From NCBI RefSeq assembly GCF_900088415.1, contig NZ_FLLQ01000005.1:124001-188000 (forward strand): a DNA stretch of 64,000 nt, given 5' to 3'. Below the pieces are notes generated by a model. It was not told the origin of the DNA. It was given only the letters and a program-made list of their open reading frames with translations, and did not search any database. Positions 52,752 to 62,332 of this stretch are shown one piece after another (the stretch's first letter is position 1; every line of letters starts with the position of its first letter). The position numbers and the translations under genes are program-made. Source of the stretch: Vibrio mediterranei (lineage in GTDB: Bacteria; Pseudomonadota; Gammaproteobacteria; Enterobacterales; Vibrionaceae).

Positions 52752-53939
52752 ATGATACGCTCACTTATTGTCACCTTAGCGTGGCTCTCCTTCTCTACTC
52801 ATGCCGCAGTTAAGTATCAAATAACTACTCACGACGCCGACTCAAAGCAAGTTACGATTCAGACGGATACCTCTGACATTGGAACATTCCAACTTTCCAA
52901 GCCACGAACCACCAGCTCGTCAGATGTCCCTGACATCCAGTGCCTCTCAAACAGTGGACAAAGTACAACCGTCAGTTTTGACTCTCCTATTTCCTGTCGC
53001 CAAATTTCCTGGATTGTCAGATTTGAAGTAAAAACATCGGACGAATTTGAACCTGCACAACAAGTTAATACCTATGAGCCAAATGAAGGCTGGCACTTTT
53101 TGAGCGAATGGAACTCACTGCCCACCATTCAAGGGCAAGACATTGAAGTTTGCGACCCAAACAACTTCTGCAGCGCAATGCCTAACTCAGATCAGCCGCC
53201 TCTTTTTGTGGTTTGGGGTATGCCTTATGAGCGTATGAATATCGGTTCTTCTACCGTCGTAGTGAAAAGTAATGCCTTGCCGTTACTAAAATCCAACGGT
53301 TCATGGTTGCAAAACTTAACACATCAGCTGAATTATCTGAGCACTGTCTTTAATGACAAACAACCACATCAGTGGCAGCTCATCTATTTCTCTAAAGACA
53401 AAAACCAACGAAATGTTTCAGGCGCGGCTGGACACAATATCCTCTTAAGCAATGTGCTCACTGACAAGGGGGCTTTTGCCAAGGACAGTATGTTTCATCT
53501 TGCAAAAGTGACAGCCCATGAGTCCGTTCATTTCATGGGGTCTCGCTCATTACCCGTATGGGCTGAAGAGGGGTTAGCTGAATATTACGCTATCAAATCC
53601 CTACAATTTACCGACTTGAGCAACAAGCCTTCGCCCGTCAAAAACTGGGAAAAGGCATCGAAAGAGTTTCAGCACCTTGGAAATGTAGGATTGATAGAAG
53701 CGGGTAAAAAAGTATCCATCGAGAACGACATGCAATATTACCCGTTGTTTTATGTTAAAGGTCCCGCGTTCTGGCAAACGCTCGACGAGCAACTACAAGC
53801 GAATCAAAGCTCTCTCGATACACTCGTCCCATTGTTACAAACAGGCAACGACTTCAACCTTCCGGATGCCTTTGTAAATCAAGTCATCGGTATTATTGGA
53901 AATAATAAGTGGCAGGAAATTACCTTAGCCTACTTGTAA
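52752..53939 (+). CDS. Secreted gluzincin-type metallopeptidase (HExxH)
   Basis: A 395-residue exported protein (signal peptide to about 18). The C-terminal half has a zinc-peptidase site: HESVH in VTAHESVHFMGSRSL (about residue 257) and the third ligand Glu in VWAEEGLAEYYA, 18 or more residues later, the spacing of M1/M61-type gluzincins. The N-terminal half (about 20-170) is a beta-rich region with four cysteines resembling the N-terminal domain of such peptidases. Substrate unknown; it is probably periplasmic or secreted. A hairpin in its leader covers the ribosome site. Confidence 0.8.
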   Translation: MIRSLIVTLAWLSFSTHAAVKYQITTHDADSKQVTIQTDTSDIGTFQLSKPRTTSSSDVPDIQCLSNSGQSTTVSFDSPISCRQISWIVRFEVKTSDEFEPAQQVNTYEPNEGWHFLSEWNSLPTIQGQDIEVCDPNNFCSAMPNSDQPPLFVVWGMPYERMNIGSSTVVVKSNALPLLKSNGSWLQNLTHQLNYLSTVFNDKQPHQWQLIYFSKDKNQRNVSGAAGHNILLSNVLTDKGAFAKDSMFHLAKVTAHESVHFMGSRSLPVWAEEGLAEYYAIKSLQFTDLSNKPSPVKNWEKASKEFQHLGNVGLIEAGKKVSIENDMQYYPLFYVKGPAFWQTLDEQLQANQSSLDTLVPLLQTGNDFNLPDAFVNQVIGIIGNNKWQEITLAYL

Positions 53940-53982
53940 CTTTAAAGTACAATACAACGTCTTTTTGATATGAGAAAAAACC

Positions 53983-54336
53983 ATGACAATCAATAGAATA
54001 AACCCAAGTAAACGTTGGTCTGATATCACTGTATTTAATGGAATCGGTCACTTTGTGGAAGTCGCAGAAGCGGACACCTCTGCCGACGTAAAAGGTCAGA
54101 CACAACAGATTTTCGAACAAGCAGAACAGATGTTAACGCAGATGAACAGTGATAAATCACGCATTCTATCCGCCACCATCTTTCTTACTGACTTTGCCAA
54201 TTTTGATGCATTTAACGAAGTATGGGATGAATGGTTTGCTGAAGGCACTGCACCAAGTCGAGCATGTGTGAAAGTAGAGCTCGCAGACCCTAACTTGCTG
54301 GTTGAGATTGCGTTTGTTGCAGCTGAGCGTCAGTGA
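53983..54336 (+). CDS. RidA family protein
   Basis: A 117-residue RidA/YjgF/UK114-fold protein. The subfamily motif APSRACVKVELADPNLLVEIAFVA keeps the arginine that binds imine/enamine carboxylates, so deaminase activity on reactive intermediates is plausible. QIFEQAEQMLTQMNSDKSRILSATIFLTD is the typical helix-strand. No clear operon partner. It ends before a large palindrome. Confidence 0.9.
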   Translation: MTINRINPSKRWSDITVFNGIGHFVEVAEADTSADVKGQTQQIFEQAEQMLTQMNSDKSRILSATIFLTDFANFDAFNEVWDEWFAEGTAPSRACVKVELADPNLLVEIAFVAAERQ

Positions 54337-54397
54337 TCATCAAATAGGTAAACGATTCAGTTGCCATTTGAAACTAACGCCCACCAACTGAAAGTTA

Positions 54398-54433
54398 GCA
54401 TAATAAGGAGAGCTAAGACTCTCCTTATTATGC
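54398..54433. terminator. Perfect 15-base palindrome between convergent genes
   Basis: GCATAATAAGGAGAG-CTAAGA-CTCTCCTTATTATGC, between ridA and the DUF4345 gene. It has no classical T-run on either strand but is long and symmetric, so it may act as a bidirectional terminator. Confidence 0.6.
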
Positions 54434-54437
54434 GCAA

Positions 54438-54839
54438 CTATTTAAAGTAAAACCTCCGCTTTGGCAGCTTCCAAAGAATAAATACTCCCCATAGCGTGAA
54501 AAAGGATTCTGCAAGTAGGTACAGCAGCATGGTGTCGTTGGGTTGAGACTCGATTGCGATACCAACCGTGCGAGCTAGCGCCATAAAGCCCGCCAACAGC
54601 GTGGAAGCGACCACCGACACTTTCAGTGTTTCATTTTTTATGACGAGCAGAATGAGAATGATACCGACTGCGACAGACATACCTCCGTATGTTGCGCGAA
54701 CATCAATGCTGGCAGAATAAGAAAATAGAGCGCTATCAGTGACGCGTTCGAATAGAGTGTTGGGAGAGAGTGTAAACAAGACACCGTAACCAAAAAAAAT
54801 CAGAGCCGTAATCCAGACCATCAATTTTGCTTGTATCAT
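54438..54839 (-). CDS. DUF4345 membrane protein
   Basis: A 133-residue protein with four membrane helices (about 7-27, 47-66, 75-95, 104-124), DUF4345 family; the conserved loop SIDVRATYGGMSVAVGI lies at the start of helix 2. Function unknown. Its only ribosome site (GGGA) sits in the distal arm of the hairpin that ends the urease operon, with the ATG directly after the T-run, so expression may depend on that structure. Confidence 0.85.
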   Translation of the reverse strand: MIQAKLMVWITALIFFGYGVLFTLSPNTLFERVTDSALFSYSASIDVRATYGGMSVAVGIILILLVIKNETLKVSVVASTLLAGFMALARTVGIAIESQPNDTMLLYLLAESFFTLWGVFILWKLPKRRFYFK

Positions 54840-54906
54840 AAAAATCCCGCTAGAGAAGCTAACTATCAGAAGTGTAAGTCACAACTCTCAATAATGCGGG
54901 ATTTTC
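54840..54906 (-). terminator. Long-loop terminator of the urease operon overlapping a ribosome site
   Basis: AAAATCCCGC (54841-54850) and GCGGGATTTT (54896-54905) pair around 45 bases, with a T-run on the minus strand. The arm copy near 54841 includes the GGGA ribosome site of the DUF4345 gene. Confidence 0.7.
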
Positions 54907-54938
54907 GTTTTGCGGTTCGTGGTTAAGGGAGCGAATTC

Positions 54939-55562
54939 TTAACTATGAAACTCAAGCATACCCTCTGTTAAAATGAAATCGATGATGGTATCTAGCCCCT
55001 TGCTCTCTTTAAGGTTAGTGAACACATAAGGCTTCACAGGACGCATTCTTTGCGTGTCTTGTTCCATCACTTCAAGTGAAGCTCCAACATAGGGGGCAAG
55101 GTCAATCTTATTGATAACTAATAGATCTGAACGCGTAATACCAGGGCCGCCTTTACGGGGAATTTTTTCTCCCTCCGCGACATCAATAACGTAGATTGTA
55201 AGGTCTGCAAGCTCTGGGCTAAAAGTCGCACTCAAATTATCGCCACCACTTTCAACAAAGACCACATCAAGATTTTTGTGGCGCTTTGCCAACTCCTCCA
55301 CCGCCGCAAGATTCATCGACGCGTCTTCTCGGATTGCTGTGTGGGGGCAACCACCGGTCTCTACACCAATAATTCTATCGGGTTCCAGTGCTTCTGCTCG
55401 TGTCAGGATCTTTGCATCTTCTTGGGTATAAATGTCATTGGTTACTACAGCGATATGTAACTTATCGCGAATCGCCTTACAGAGTACTTCTAGTAGCGCT
55501 GTTTTGCCCGAGCCAACAGGACCGCCAATGCCAATTCGTAACGGTTGTTTGTAACTTTCCAT
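54939..55562 (-). CDS. ureG: Urease accessory GTPase UreG
   Basis: A 207-residue SIMIBI GTPase that delivers nickel to urease with UreD and UreF. P-loop GGPVGSGKT (about 12-20), [12 protein letters not shown], the nickel motif [16 protein letters not shown] (Cys-Pro-His), and [13 protein letters not shown] are present. The frame is open from 55676, but the family starts at [15 protein letters not shown], the ATG at 55562 with AGGA upstream. Last gene of the operon. Confidence 0.96.
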   Translation of the reverse strand: MESYKQPLRIGIGGPVGSGKTALLEVLCKAIRDKLHIAVVTNDIYTQEDAKILTRAEALEPDRIIGVETGGCPHTAIREDASMNLAAVEELAKRHKNLDVVFVESGGDNLSATFSPELADLTIYVIDVAEGEKIPRKGGPGITRSDLLVINKIDLAPYVGASLEVMEQDTQRMRPVKPYVFTNLKESKGLDTIIDFILTEGMLEFHS

Positions 55563-55591
55563 AGTCTTTCCTATCTCCTCCGCTGTTTCGT

Positions 55592-56332
55592 CTAAGAACG
55601 AAACAGCCTGGTATATTGTGTTTCGTGTAGGCTGCTGGCGATGGATACCGCAGGAGTGAAGCTGCCAATCATCCACTCTTCGGTCGCCTGTGCAATTGCT
55701 AATGTTTCAGCAAAATGGTTTGATAAATTGATAAGTGCCAACTGTCCATCGGTCTGACCTAGTGGTACCAGTTTAACGCCAGCCATCACCAAGTTTTCGG
55801 CCCAGCTCCATAGGTAGCCTTTTTTTAAGTCGGTTAACTCGATATTCCAGTACACCGCAGCGAGGCATAGTCCGAGAAGCTGTGTCGCTGGGTAGTCACT
55901 GAGTTCAATATCTGGTAGTTCAACTTCCAGACGCTTGAGTAACGTATTCAAAGCAAGGCCACGTTGCTTCTCTTCTGCCCGTAACTCTTTGGTTTCTCGA
56001 CTGCTGTAGAGGCGTTCAGTAAGTCGCAGTATTTGTTCGCTATCTTTTGACTCTACCGCCGCATACAAACGTTCAATGATGGGCAGTTCCAACGTAGCAA
56101 CACTGTTAAACAGCATGTTGGCTAACCAAGTTTCCATTGACTCACGATTAGTCACCCAGCACGCCTCTACCGCCCACTCTAATCCTTGCGAGTATGTAAA
56201 CCCGCCAATCGGCAGTGATGGGCTTATTAGCTGAAAAAGTCGGTAACTAGAGACATCTCCACTAACAACCTCTGCATTGGGTGTGCCTTTGTCTGACACT
56301 ATCGCGTCATCTTCCGCTGCGTTCGAGGCCAT
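55592..56332 (-). CDS. ureF: Urease accessory protein UreF
   Basis: A 246-residue all-helical chaperone that forms the UreD-UreF-UreG complex. Family marks: [22 protein letters not shown] (about 35-56) and the C-terminal [16 protein letters not shown]. The first ~25 residues are an acidic extension not needed by the family; a later start near the Ser-rich linker is possible but no better ATG is visible. It begins 3 bases after the UreJ stop. Confidence 0.94.
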   Translation of the reverse strand: MASNAAEDDAIVSDKGTPNAEVVSGDVSSYRLFQLISPSLPIGGFTYSQGLEWAVEACWVTNRESMETWLANMLFNSVATLELPIIERLYAAVESKDSEQILRLTERLYSSRETKELRAEEKQRGLALNTLLKRLEVELPDIELSDYPATQLLGLCLAAVYWNIELTDLKKGYLWSWAENLVMAGVKLVPLGQTDGQLALINLSNHFAETLAIAQATEEWMIGSFTPAVSIASSLHETQYTRLFRS

Positions 56333-56335
56333 ACA

Positions 56336-56917
56336 TTAAGATGCCATTAAGAACGCAGAACTCAGCGCCGCAACACCAACCGCCATCCAACGTGAAGCGA
56401 CTAAATGGCCAATTTGAATTCCGACAGCCATTAACACCGTCGCACCCATCGCCATTCCCATAGAAAACTGACCAAGCGTGCCTTGCGCTTCAACGCCGTG
56501 AGCGTAGCCGTGAAAGAACATCATGCCGATACACAAACCGACAGCCAGCTTCACCATTTGCTGCGATGCGCTAAATACTTGCCAGATGGCCGCACTAACG
56601 ACAAACAGAGAGGCGACAATGGCCATCTCGACACCAGAGACTAGACCAAACCATTTCCCGGCGAGTAAACCAGCCATAAGAGTTATCAATGCTCCCACAA
56701 GTAAGCCGACCTTCTGAGCTTTATTTACCGTTAAACAGCCAACCAATAAACCGAAAGCAACAAGCATAATAAGGTGATCAACACCAGTGATGGGGTGCAG
56801 CAAACCGCTGGTGAATGCCATTGAGTTGTGACCCGGATGAGCAAAAGCAAACGCTGGGGTTAAAAACGATAGTGCTGTTGTTGTCTTGAAAACTGAATTG
56901 GCGAACTTTGATTTCAT
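56336..56917 (-). CDS. ureJ: HupE/UreJ nickel permease
   Basis: A 193-residue membrane protein with an N-terminal signal-like helix and about six further helices. The nickel motif HPITGVDHLIMLV and later HGYAHG (about residues 135-140) define the HupE/UreJ family, which imports nickel for hydrogenase or urease. Being between ureE and ureF, it supplies nickel to urease. AAAGGAAT precedes the ATG. Confidence 0.93.
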   Translation of the reverse strand: MKSKFANSVFKTTTALSFLTPAFAFAHPGHNSMAFTSGLLHPITGVDHLIMLVAFGLLVGCLTVNKAQKVGLLVGALITLMAGLLAGKWFGLVSGVEMAIVASLFVVSAAIWQVFSASQQMVKLAVGLCIGMMFFHGYAHGVEAQGTLGQFSMGMAMGATVLMAVGIQIGHLVASRWMAVGVAALSSAFLMAS

Positions 56918-56959
56918 TGAATATTCCTTTTCTTGTTATTGGGCTTAATTAGGTATTAA

Positions 56960-57412
56960 TTAGTGATGATGGTGATGGCCGCCACTCTTGCCACCGTACG
57001 CCCCACCTTCGGGTTCGAACGGAGCAAGCTCTACTGAAACGGTTGCACCTAACCCTTCTACCATTTCATCCAGCACATGGTCGTGTTGGTAACGAACCCA
57101 ACCAAACTCGACTTGTAGTGGGACATGTCGGTTGCCTAGGTGATAAGCGACGCGGGTTAGCAGATGTAGGTCACTACAATAGATTGAAGAGACTTTTTCC
57201 GGCGCTGCTTTAACCTCTACCACTAAGCCGCAGCGGCTTTTTAATTGCTCACCACCACGCAGAATGTGACCTCTGGGCAAAAACAATCCTGCATCACGAC
57301 CGTCATCGAGAATCACTTTCAAACGACTCTTGATTCGACTGTCAATTGGCAAACTCAAGAAGGCATGAGGCCGAGTCGTGGGTTGTTGGGTAATTTCTAC
57401 TAGCTCTATCAC
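56960..57412 (-). CDS. ureE: Urease accessory nickel chaperone UreE
   Basis: A 150-residue metallochaperone with N-terminal peptide-binding domain and metal-binding C-terminal domain (VAYHLGNRHVPLQV, with the conserved His that binds nickel). The end has a short His tail (GGHHHHH), shorter than in Klebsiella UreE. It hands nickel to UreG. The start is GTG at 57412, after GAGGA; no later ATG fits. Confidence 0.93.
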   Translation of the reverse strand: MIELVEITQQPTTRPHAFLSLPIDSRIKSRLKVILDDGRDAGLFLPRGHILRGGEQLKSRCGLVVEVKAAPEKVSSIYCSDLHLLTRVAYHLGNRHVPLQVEFGWVRYQHDHVLDEMVEGLGATVSVELAPFEPEGGAYGGKSGGHHHHH

Positions 57413-57447
57413 TGTGTTGTCCTCAATGCTTAACTATCTGTTTTTTA

Positions 57448-59151
57448 TTAAAATAAGAAGTAGCGCTGCGCCATTGGCAGTACATCCGCTGGTTCACAGA
57501 CCAACAATTCGCCATCCGCTCGGACTTGATAGGTCTGGGAGTCTACTTCAATATTTGGCTGCCAATCATTCAGCTTCATGTCAGCCTTACTGATGGTGCG
57601 ACACTGTTTAGCAACACCGATGAGGCTGCCCAATCCGAGTTCCTCAGCTATTCCAGCATTTTGTGCCGCTTGAGATACAAACAACATCGACGTGTGCTGA
57701 GAAGCCTTTCCGTAACTACCAAACATCGAACGATAGTGAACAGGTTGAGGGGTAGGAATAGAGGCGTTAGGGTCACCCATTGGAGCCATCGCAATCATGC
57801 CTCCTTTGAGAATGACGCTTGGCTTAACTCCAAAGAAAGCCGGTTTCCAAAGCACCAAATCAGCCAACTTACCCACTTCAATTGAGCCAATTTCATGAGC
57901 CATGCCATGGGTAATAGCTGGGTTAATGGTGTATTTGGCGACATAACGTTTTAGTCGGAAGTTATCGCTATAGCTTGAATCTTGCGGCAAACTTCCACGT
58001 TGTACTTTCATCTTATGCGCGGTCTGCCATGTGCGAGTAATCACCTCGCCAACTCGTCCCATCGCTTGTGAATCTGAGGCGATCATAGAGAACGCCCCAA
58101 GATCGTGAAGAATGTCTTCCGCAGCAATCGTTTCGCGGCGGATACGCGACTCAGCGAAGGCAACATCTTCTGCGATCGAAGGGGAAAGGTGATGGCACAC
58201 CATCAACATGTCCAGATGTTCATCCACTGTATTTACGGTATAAGGCCTGGTTGGATTGGTAGACGAAGGCAGCACGTTAGACTTTCCTGCCGCCTTAATG
58301 ATATCTGGTGCATGACCACCACCCGCCCCTTCAGTGTGATAGGTATGAATAACTCGGTCACCAATCGCCCCAAGCGTAGATTCAACAAAGCCCGATTCAT
58401 TCAATGTGTCGGTGTGAATCGCCACTTGTACATCCATCTCATCCGCGACGCTCAAACAAGTGTCAATAGAAGCAGGTGTGGTTCCCCAGTCTTCATGCAG
58501 TTTTAAGCCAACCGCACCTGCGGCTACCTGCTCACGTAATGCCTCTGGCTGACTGGCATTGCCTTTTCCTAGCAAACCAAAATTCATTGGGAATTGGTCA
58601 AGGGACTCCAACATACGATGCATATTCCAAGGGCCCGGTGTACAAGTTGTCGCGTTAGTACCAGTATTCGGCCCGGTACCGCCGCCGATCATAGTAGTAA
58701 CACCAGATGCAAGCGCTTCTTCGATTTGTTGCGGACAGATAAAGTGGATATGTGAATCAATGCCTCCAGCAGTAAGTATTGAACCTTCTCCTGCTAACAC
58801 TTCGGTTCCGGGGCCAACAATAATATCTACACCGGGCTGAACGTCGGGATTTCCCGCTTTACCAATCGCTGCGATACGGCCATTTTTCACCGCCACATCG
58901 GCTTTAACGATCCCCCAATAGTCGAGGATCAGTGCGTTTGTGATAACGAGGTCTGGCGTTTGACTGCTAGGCAATTGACTTTGCCCCATGCCATCACGAA
59001 TGACTTTGCCACCGCCAAACTTAACTTCATCACCGTATACCGTGAGATCTTTTTCTACTTCTAACCAAAGATCAGTATCCGCTAAACGAACTCGGTCACC
59101 CACCGTAGGACCAAACATCTCTGCATAGGCTTGCCTAGAAATACTCGCCAT
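57448..59151 (-). CDS. ureC: Urease alpha subunit UreC
   Basis: The catalytic subunit, 567 residues, hydrolysing urea to ammonia and carbamate. Ligands are complete: HIHF near 134-137, the carbamylated lysine Lys217 in GLKLHEDWG (the same number as in Klebsiella), [24 protein letters not shown], the flap MVCHHLS with catalytic His and Cys, and a metal Asp in ASDSQAMGR. The frame is open from 59301, but AAGGAAGAAT precedes the ATG at 59151 ([15 protein letters not shown]), the family start. Confidence 0.97.
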   Translation of the reverse strand: MASISRQAYAEMFGPTVGDRVRLADTDLWLEVEKDLTVYGDEVKFGGGKVIRDGMGQSQLPSSQTPDLVITNALILDYWGIVKADVAVKNGRIAAIGKAGNPDVQPGVDIIVGPGTEVLAGEGSILTAGGIDSHIHFICPQQIEEALASGVTTMIGGGTGPNTGTNATTCTPGPWNMHRMLESLDQFPMNFGLLGKGNASQPEALREQVAAGAVGLKLHEDWGTTPASIDTCLSVADEMDVQVAIHTDTLNESGFVESTLGAIGDRVIHTYHTEGAGGGHAPDIIKAAGKSNVLPSSTNPTRPYTVNTVDEHLDMLMVCHHLSPSIAEDVAFAESRIRRETIAAEDILHDLGAFSMIASDSQAMGRVGEVITRTWQTAHKMKVQRGSLPQDSSYSDNFRLKRYVAKYTINPAITHGMAHEIGSIEVGKLADLVLWKPAFFGVKPSVILKGGMIAMAPMGDPNASIPTPQPVHYRSMFGSYGKASQHTSMLFVSQAAQNAGIAEELGLGSLIGVAKQCRTISKADMKLNDWQPNIEVDSQTYQVRADGELLVCEPADVLPMAQRYFLF

Positions 59152-59182
59152 TATTCTTCCTTGTTGTTTTGAGTTAGGCGTC

Positions 59183-59518
59183 TTATAGACTGCCCATGAC
59201 CTTACCTTGAAATCCGTAGACTTCGCGTTTACCCGCAAAGGCAACCAGCTCCACTGTGCGTGATTGTCCGGGTTCAAAACGCGTTGCTGTACCGGCGGCA
59301 ATGTTTAAACGAAATCCTCGCGTCGCTTCGCGATCAAAGCTGAGTGCATTGTTAACTTCGTAGAAATGGTAGTGAGAACCTATCTGAACCGGACGGTCAC
59401 CAAGGTTTTCGACGGTCACCGTTACGGTATCTCGCCCCGCATTGAGCTCAATATCACCTTTTGCGGTTTCAATTTGTCCCGGGACAAAGCCAGAGTAATT
59501 TGCTTTAGGCGCTGCCAT
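59183..59518 (-). CDS. ureB: Urease beta subunit UreB
   Basis: A 111-residue beta subunit, with the signature [17 protein letters not shown] and the C-terminal [17 protein letters not shown]. With UreA and UreC it forms the (ABC)3 trimer. A GGGGG site lies before the ATG. It lies between ureA and ureC, with an 8-base gap to ureA and a 31-base gap to ureC. Confidence 0.97.
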   Translation of the reverse strand: MAAPKANYSGFVPGQIETAKGDIELNAGRDTVTVTVENLGDRPVQIGSHYHFYEVNNALSFDREATRGFRLNIAAGTATRFEPGQSRTVELVAFAGKREVYGFQGKVMGSL

Positions 59519-59526
59519 AAGTCCCC

Positions 59527-59829
59527 CTAAACAATTGGTTCGTGGACGGTGACAAGCTTAGTCCCATCAGGGAACGTGGCTTCAACTTGCACATCAGGAA
59601 TCATCGAAGGTACCCCTTCCATAACTTGGTCAGATGTGAGTAAAGTGCGTCCGAAATCCATTAGTTCTGAGACAGTTTTTCCTTCACGTGCCCCTTCTAA
59701 AATCGCACTTGAAATAAACGCTACCGATTCAGGATAATTAAGCTTTAGCCCTTTCTCTTTACGCTGTTTTGCCAACATTCCGGCGCAAAAAATCAGCAGT
59801 TTGTCCTTCTCTCTTGGGGTTAATTCCAT
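59527..59829 (-). CDS. ureA: Urease gamma subunit UreA
   Basis: A 100-residue gamma subunit with [19 protein letters not shown] at the start and the [22 protein letters not shown] region (about 50-68). Full family length. AAGG before the ATG. Confidence 0.97.
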   Translation of the reverse strand: MELTPREKDKLLIFCAGMLAKQRKEKGLKLNYPESVAFISSAILEGAREGKTVSELMDFGRTLLTSDQVMEGVPSMIPDVQVEATFPDGTKLVTVHEPIV

Positions 59830-59863
59830 TTAATAACCTTATGTTGTGAATATTGAATTTCGA

Positions 59864-60787
59864 TCAAGTTGCCCAGATTCTTGGAGGCTCAGGACAGTCA
59901 CCAGTCCAATGCTCGCGAACCAACTGCCAGATCTTTTCGAAGCACGCCAAGATCACTTCGCTCCAGTTTCCCAATGCACGAATAACCAGTAAATTTTCCA
60001 ACTGGCTCGCAGCAATCAACACTGCACCTTCTTTGTGTTCTTGTTGCATGTTATTGAGCAAGGTCTGTACCAATTGGTAAAAATCCTCATCATCAATTGA
60101 AATGTAAACCGTCCCCATCATTTGATAATTCAATAAGCCTCTATTTTTCAATAACTTATCATTACCACGAACATTCAAACCTTCAGTCAGTAGCAACTGC
60201 TTATCAAGATAAACCTCTGTTTTTCCAAGCAAATGACCTGCACTATATCCCTCATTTAGTGCAGGCCGCCCAAAACAGTGCATTTCCCAGCCCAAAAACT
60301 GTGCACCACGCTCCAAATGGATTTCGGTATCAAGACGAACGTGTGCATCAGAAAAAAAGATGTTCTCTTGCGGTAGCCACTCCAAGCGAGAGCCGCTAGC
60401 AACATGCAATGTCTGCTTTTGCTTGGCGTATTTAGATTCCGAACGATAAAATTTGGTCGCGCCTGGGGTGGTAATAAGTGATTTGGCACCTTGAATGGCA
60501 TGCACACTGATCTGTAGAGTATCTCCACCAACGACTCCTCCGGGTGGATGGAGCAAGTAAGTATGACAAGGGTTGCCCTCTGGATACAGAGGGCGCTGAA
60601 TGGCAAGTGGACCTTGTTGAGAGCGGTGTTTTAATACCGTTTTATCGCCGCGATCAATAAAGGTTAAGTCGAGACTCGCTTTCCAACCGAATTGAGTGTG
60701 AGCGTCTATTACTTGTCCAAGCGAACCCTGAAGCGCCGTACTTGGATTGACACCCATTTCTTTCTGATTTGTCGCTGGTGCATTCAT
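59864..60787 (-). CDS. ureD: Urease accessory protein UreD
   Basis: A 307-residue scaffold chaperone (UreD/UreH) that binds the apo-urease and recruits UreF-UreG. Marks: YLLHPPGGVVGGDTLQI (about 76-92), TTPGATKFYRS and the SDAHVRLDTEI segment. Its ATG overlaps the urtE stop by 4 bases (ATGA), linking urea import and urease expression. N-terminal 20 residues are a polar extension. Confidence 0.95.
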   Translation of the reverse strand: MNAPATNQKEMGVNPSTALQGSLGQVIDAHTQFGWKASLDLTFIDRGDKTVLKHRSQQGPLAIQRPLYPEGNPCHTYLLHPPGGVVGGDTLQISVHAIQGAKSLITTPGATKFYRSESKYAKQKQTLHVASGSRLEWLPQENIFFSDAHVRLDTEIHLERGAQFLGWEMHCFGRPALNEGYSAGHLLGKTEVYLDKQLLLTEGLNVRGNDKLLKNRGLLNYQMMGTVYISIDDEDFYQLVQTLLNNMQQEHKEGAVLIAASQLENLLVIRALGNWSEVILACFEKIWQLVREHWTGDCPEPPRIWAT

Positions 60788-61479
60788 ACTGTTAGGTACT
60801 CCTTGATTAACGAGTCGTCTAAGGTCGACATCTCACCCGCCGCAACTTGCCTGCCACGATCCAGAATGCAGAATTGGTCTCCAACTTTTCTGGCAAAAGG
60901 CAGTTTTTGCTCCACCAGCAATACTGTTAGGCCAAGCTTTTCATTCAACATTCTAATGATGTCACCAATCTCCTGGACGATATTGGGCTGTATGCCTTCG
61001 GTAGGTTCATCGAGAATCAACAGTTTTGGATTAACGACCAAAGCTCTACCAATAGCTAGCTGTTGCTGCTGACCACCCGATAAGTCGCCACCGCGACGAT
61101 GTAGCATCTCTTTTAACACTGGGAACAAATCGAAGATAAATTCAGGAATGCGTCTATCGCCTTTTTCACGAATCGGCAGACCAACTTCAAGGTTTTCTTG
61201 AACGGTCAACATGGGAAAGATTTGTCGACCTTGAGGAACATAACCAATACCCATACGAGGTCGAGATTCTGCGTCATGCTTAAGTAGCGACTCTCCGTTT
61301 AATTGAATATCTCCGCTTGAGACTTTCACAAGCCCCATAACACACTGAAGTAAGGTGGTTTTACCCACGCCATTTCGTCCCATCAGCACGGTGCACTTAC
61401 CCTTCGGAATCGACATATCCAAATCCCACAAGGTATGACTTTCACCATAAAACTGGTTCACTGACTGGATCTGCAACAT
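60784..61479 (-). CDS. urtE: Urea ABC transporter ATPase UrtE
   Basis: A 231-residue LivF-like ATPase with Walker A GRNGVGKTT (about 34-42), LSGGQQQQLAIGRAL signature, Walker B LLILDEPTEGIQPN and H-switch. GRNGVGKTTLLQCVMGL is characteristic of UrtE. It pairs with UrtD to power urea uptake. AGGGGAATA lies before the ATG; it overlaps ureD by 4 bases. Confidence 0.95.
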   Translation of the reverse strand: MLQIQSVNQFYGESHTLWDLDMSIPKGKCTVLMGRNGVGKTTLLQCVMGLVKVSSGDIQLNGESLLKHDAESRPRMGIGYVPQGRQIFPMLTVQENLEVGLPIREKGDRRIPEFIFDLFPVLKEMLHRRGGDLSGGQQQQLAIGRALVVNPKLLILDEPTEGIQPNIVQEIGDIIRMLNEKLGLTVLLVEQKLPFARKVGDQFCILDRGRQVAAGEMSTLDDSLIKEYLTV

Positions 61480-61480
61480 A

Positions 61481-62332
61481 TTATTCCCCTAAATACACTT
61501 GTTTTACTTCTGGATGAGATTGCACTTGATCCATGGTTCCTTCCGCCAAGACATGTCCTTGATGGAGCACAGTTACGTGGCTGGCAATAGAGCGAACAAA
61601 ATCCATATCATGCTCTACCACGACCACCGAGTGTTTACCCGCCAGCGAGTTCAATAGCTCCGAGGTGCGATCCATTTCTTGATGAGTCATGCCTGCTACA
61701 GGCTCATCCACCAGCAACAACTTAGGGTTTTGCATCAGCAACATGCCGATCTCTAACCATTGCTTTTGTCCATGAGACAAGTTACCAGCCGTCAGCGTGG
61801 AGTGAGCTTGCAAATGAATCAGCGTCAAGACTGACTCTAACTTGTCCTTTTGCTCGCCAGACAGTTTGGCAACAAACGTCCCCCAAACCCCGCGAACGCC
61901 GGACATAGCCAACTCTAAGTTCTGCCAGACGGTTAGACATTCAATAACGGTCGGTTTTTGGAACTTTCTACCAACGCCTGCATTGGCAATTTCAGACTCG
62001 TTCATTTTTAACAAGTTAATATTAGAGCCCAACCAGACTTGCCCTGTGTCTGGCTTCGTTTTGCCCGTGATGATGTCCATCATGGTGGTTTTTCCCGCAC
62101 CATTGGGACCAATGATGCAACGTAACTCCCCCTCTTTGATATATAGGTTGAGATCGTTGATGGCCTTAAACCCGTCAAAGCTTTTGTTGACCCCTTCCAC
62201 GTACAGAAGGACGTTATGACGAGTATCAATTAGGGGGTGATGATCCGGTTTTAAAAAAGAGAACACTTCGTCTCGACGAGTCAATTCTTGAACTGAGCTT
62301 TTCAGTTGTTGGGCTCGATGCAGCGTCGTCAT
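61481..62332 (-). CDS. urtD: Urea ABC transporter ATPase UrtD
   Basis: A 283-residue LivG-like ATPase: Walker A GPNGAGKTT, FQKPTVIECLTVWQNLELA, LSHGQKQWLEIGMLL signature, Walker B LLLVDEPVAGMTHQE and VVEHDMDFV. A 30-residue N-terminal extension precedes the core, common in UrtD. It overlaps urtC by 4 bases and is followed by urtE after 1 base. Confidence 0.95.
   Translation of the reverse strand: MTTLHRAQQLKSSVQELTRRDEVFSFLKPDHHPLIDTRHNVLLYVEGVNKSFDGFKAINDLNLYIKEGELRCIIGPNGAGKTTMMDIITGKTKPDTGQVWLGSNINLLKMNESEIANAGVGRKFQKPTVIECLTVWQNLELAMSGVRGVWGTFVAKLSGEQKDKLESVLTLIHLQAHSTLTAGNLSHGQKQWLEIGMLLMQNPKLLLVDEPVAGMTHQEMDRTSELLNSLAGKHSVVVVEHDMDFVRSIASHVTVLHQGHVLAEGTMDQVQSHPEVKQVYLGE

Noticed and set aside
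57526..58840. Several plus-strand frames inside ureC
   Set aside because: They are shadows of ureC, which is intact with all catalytic residues.
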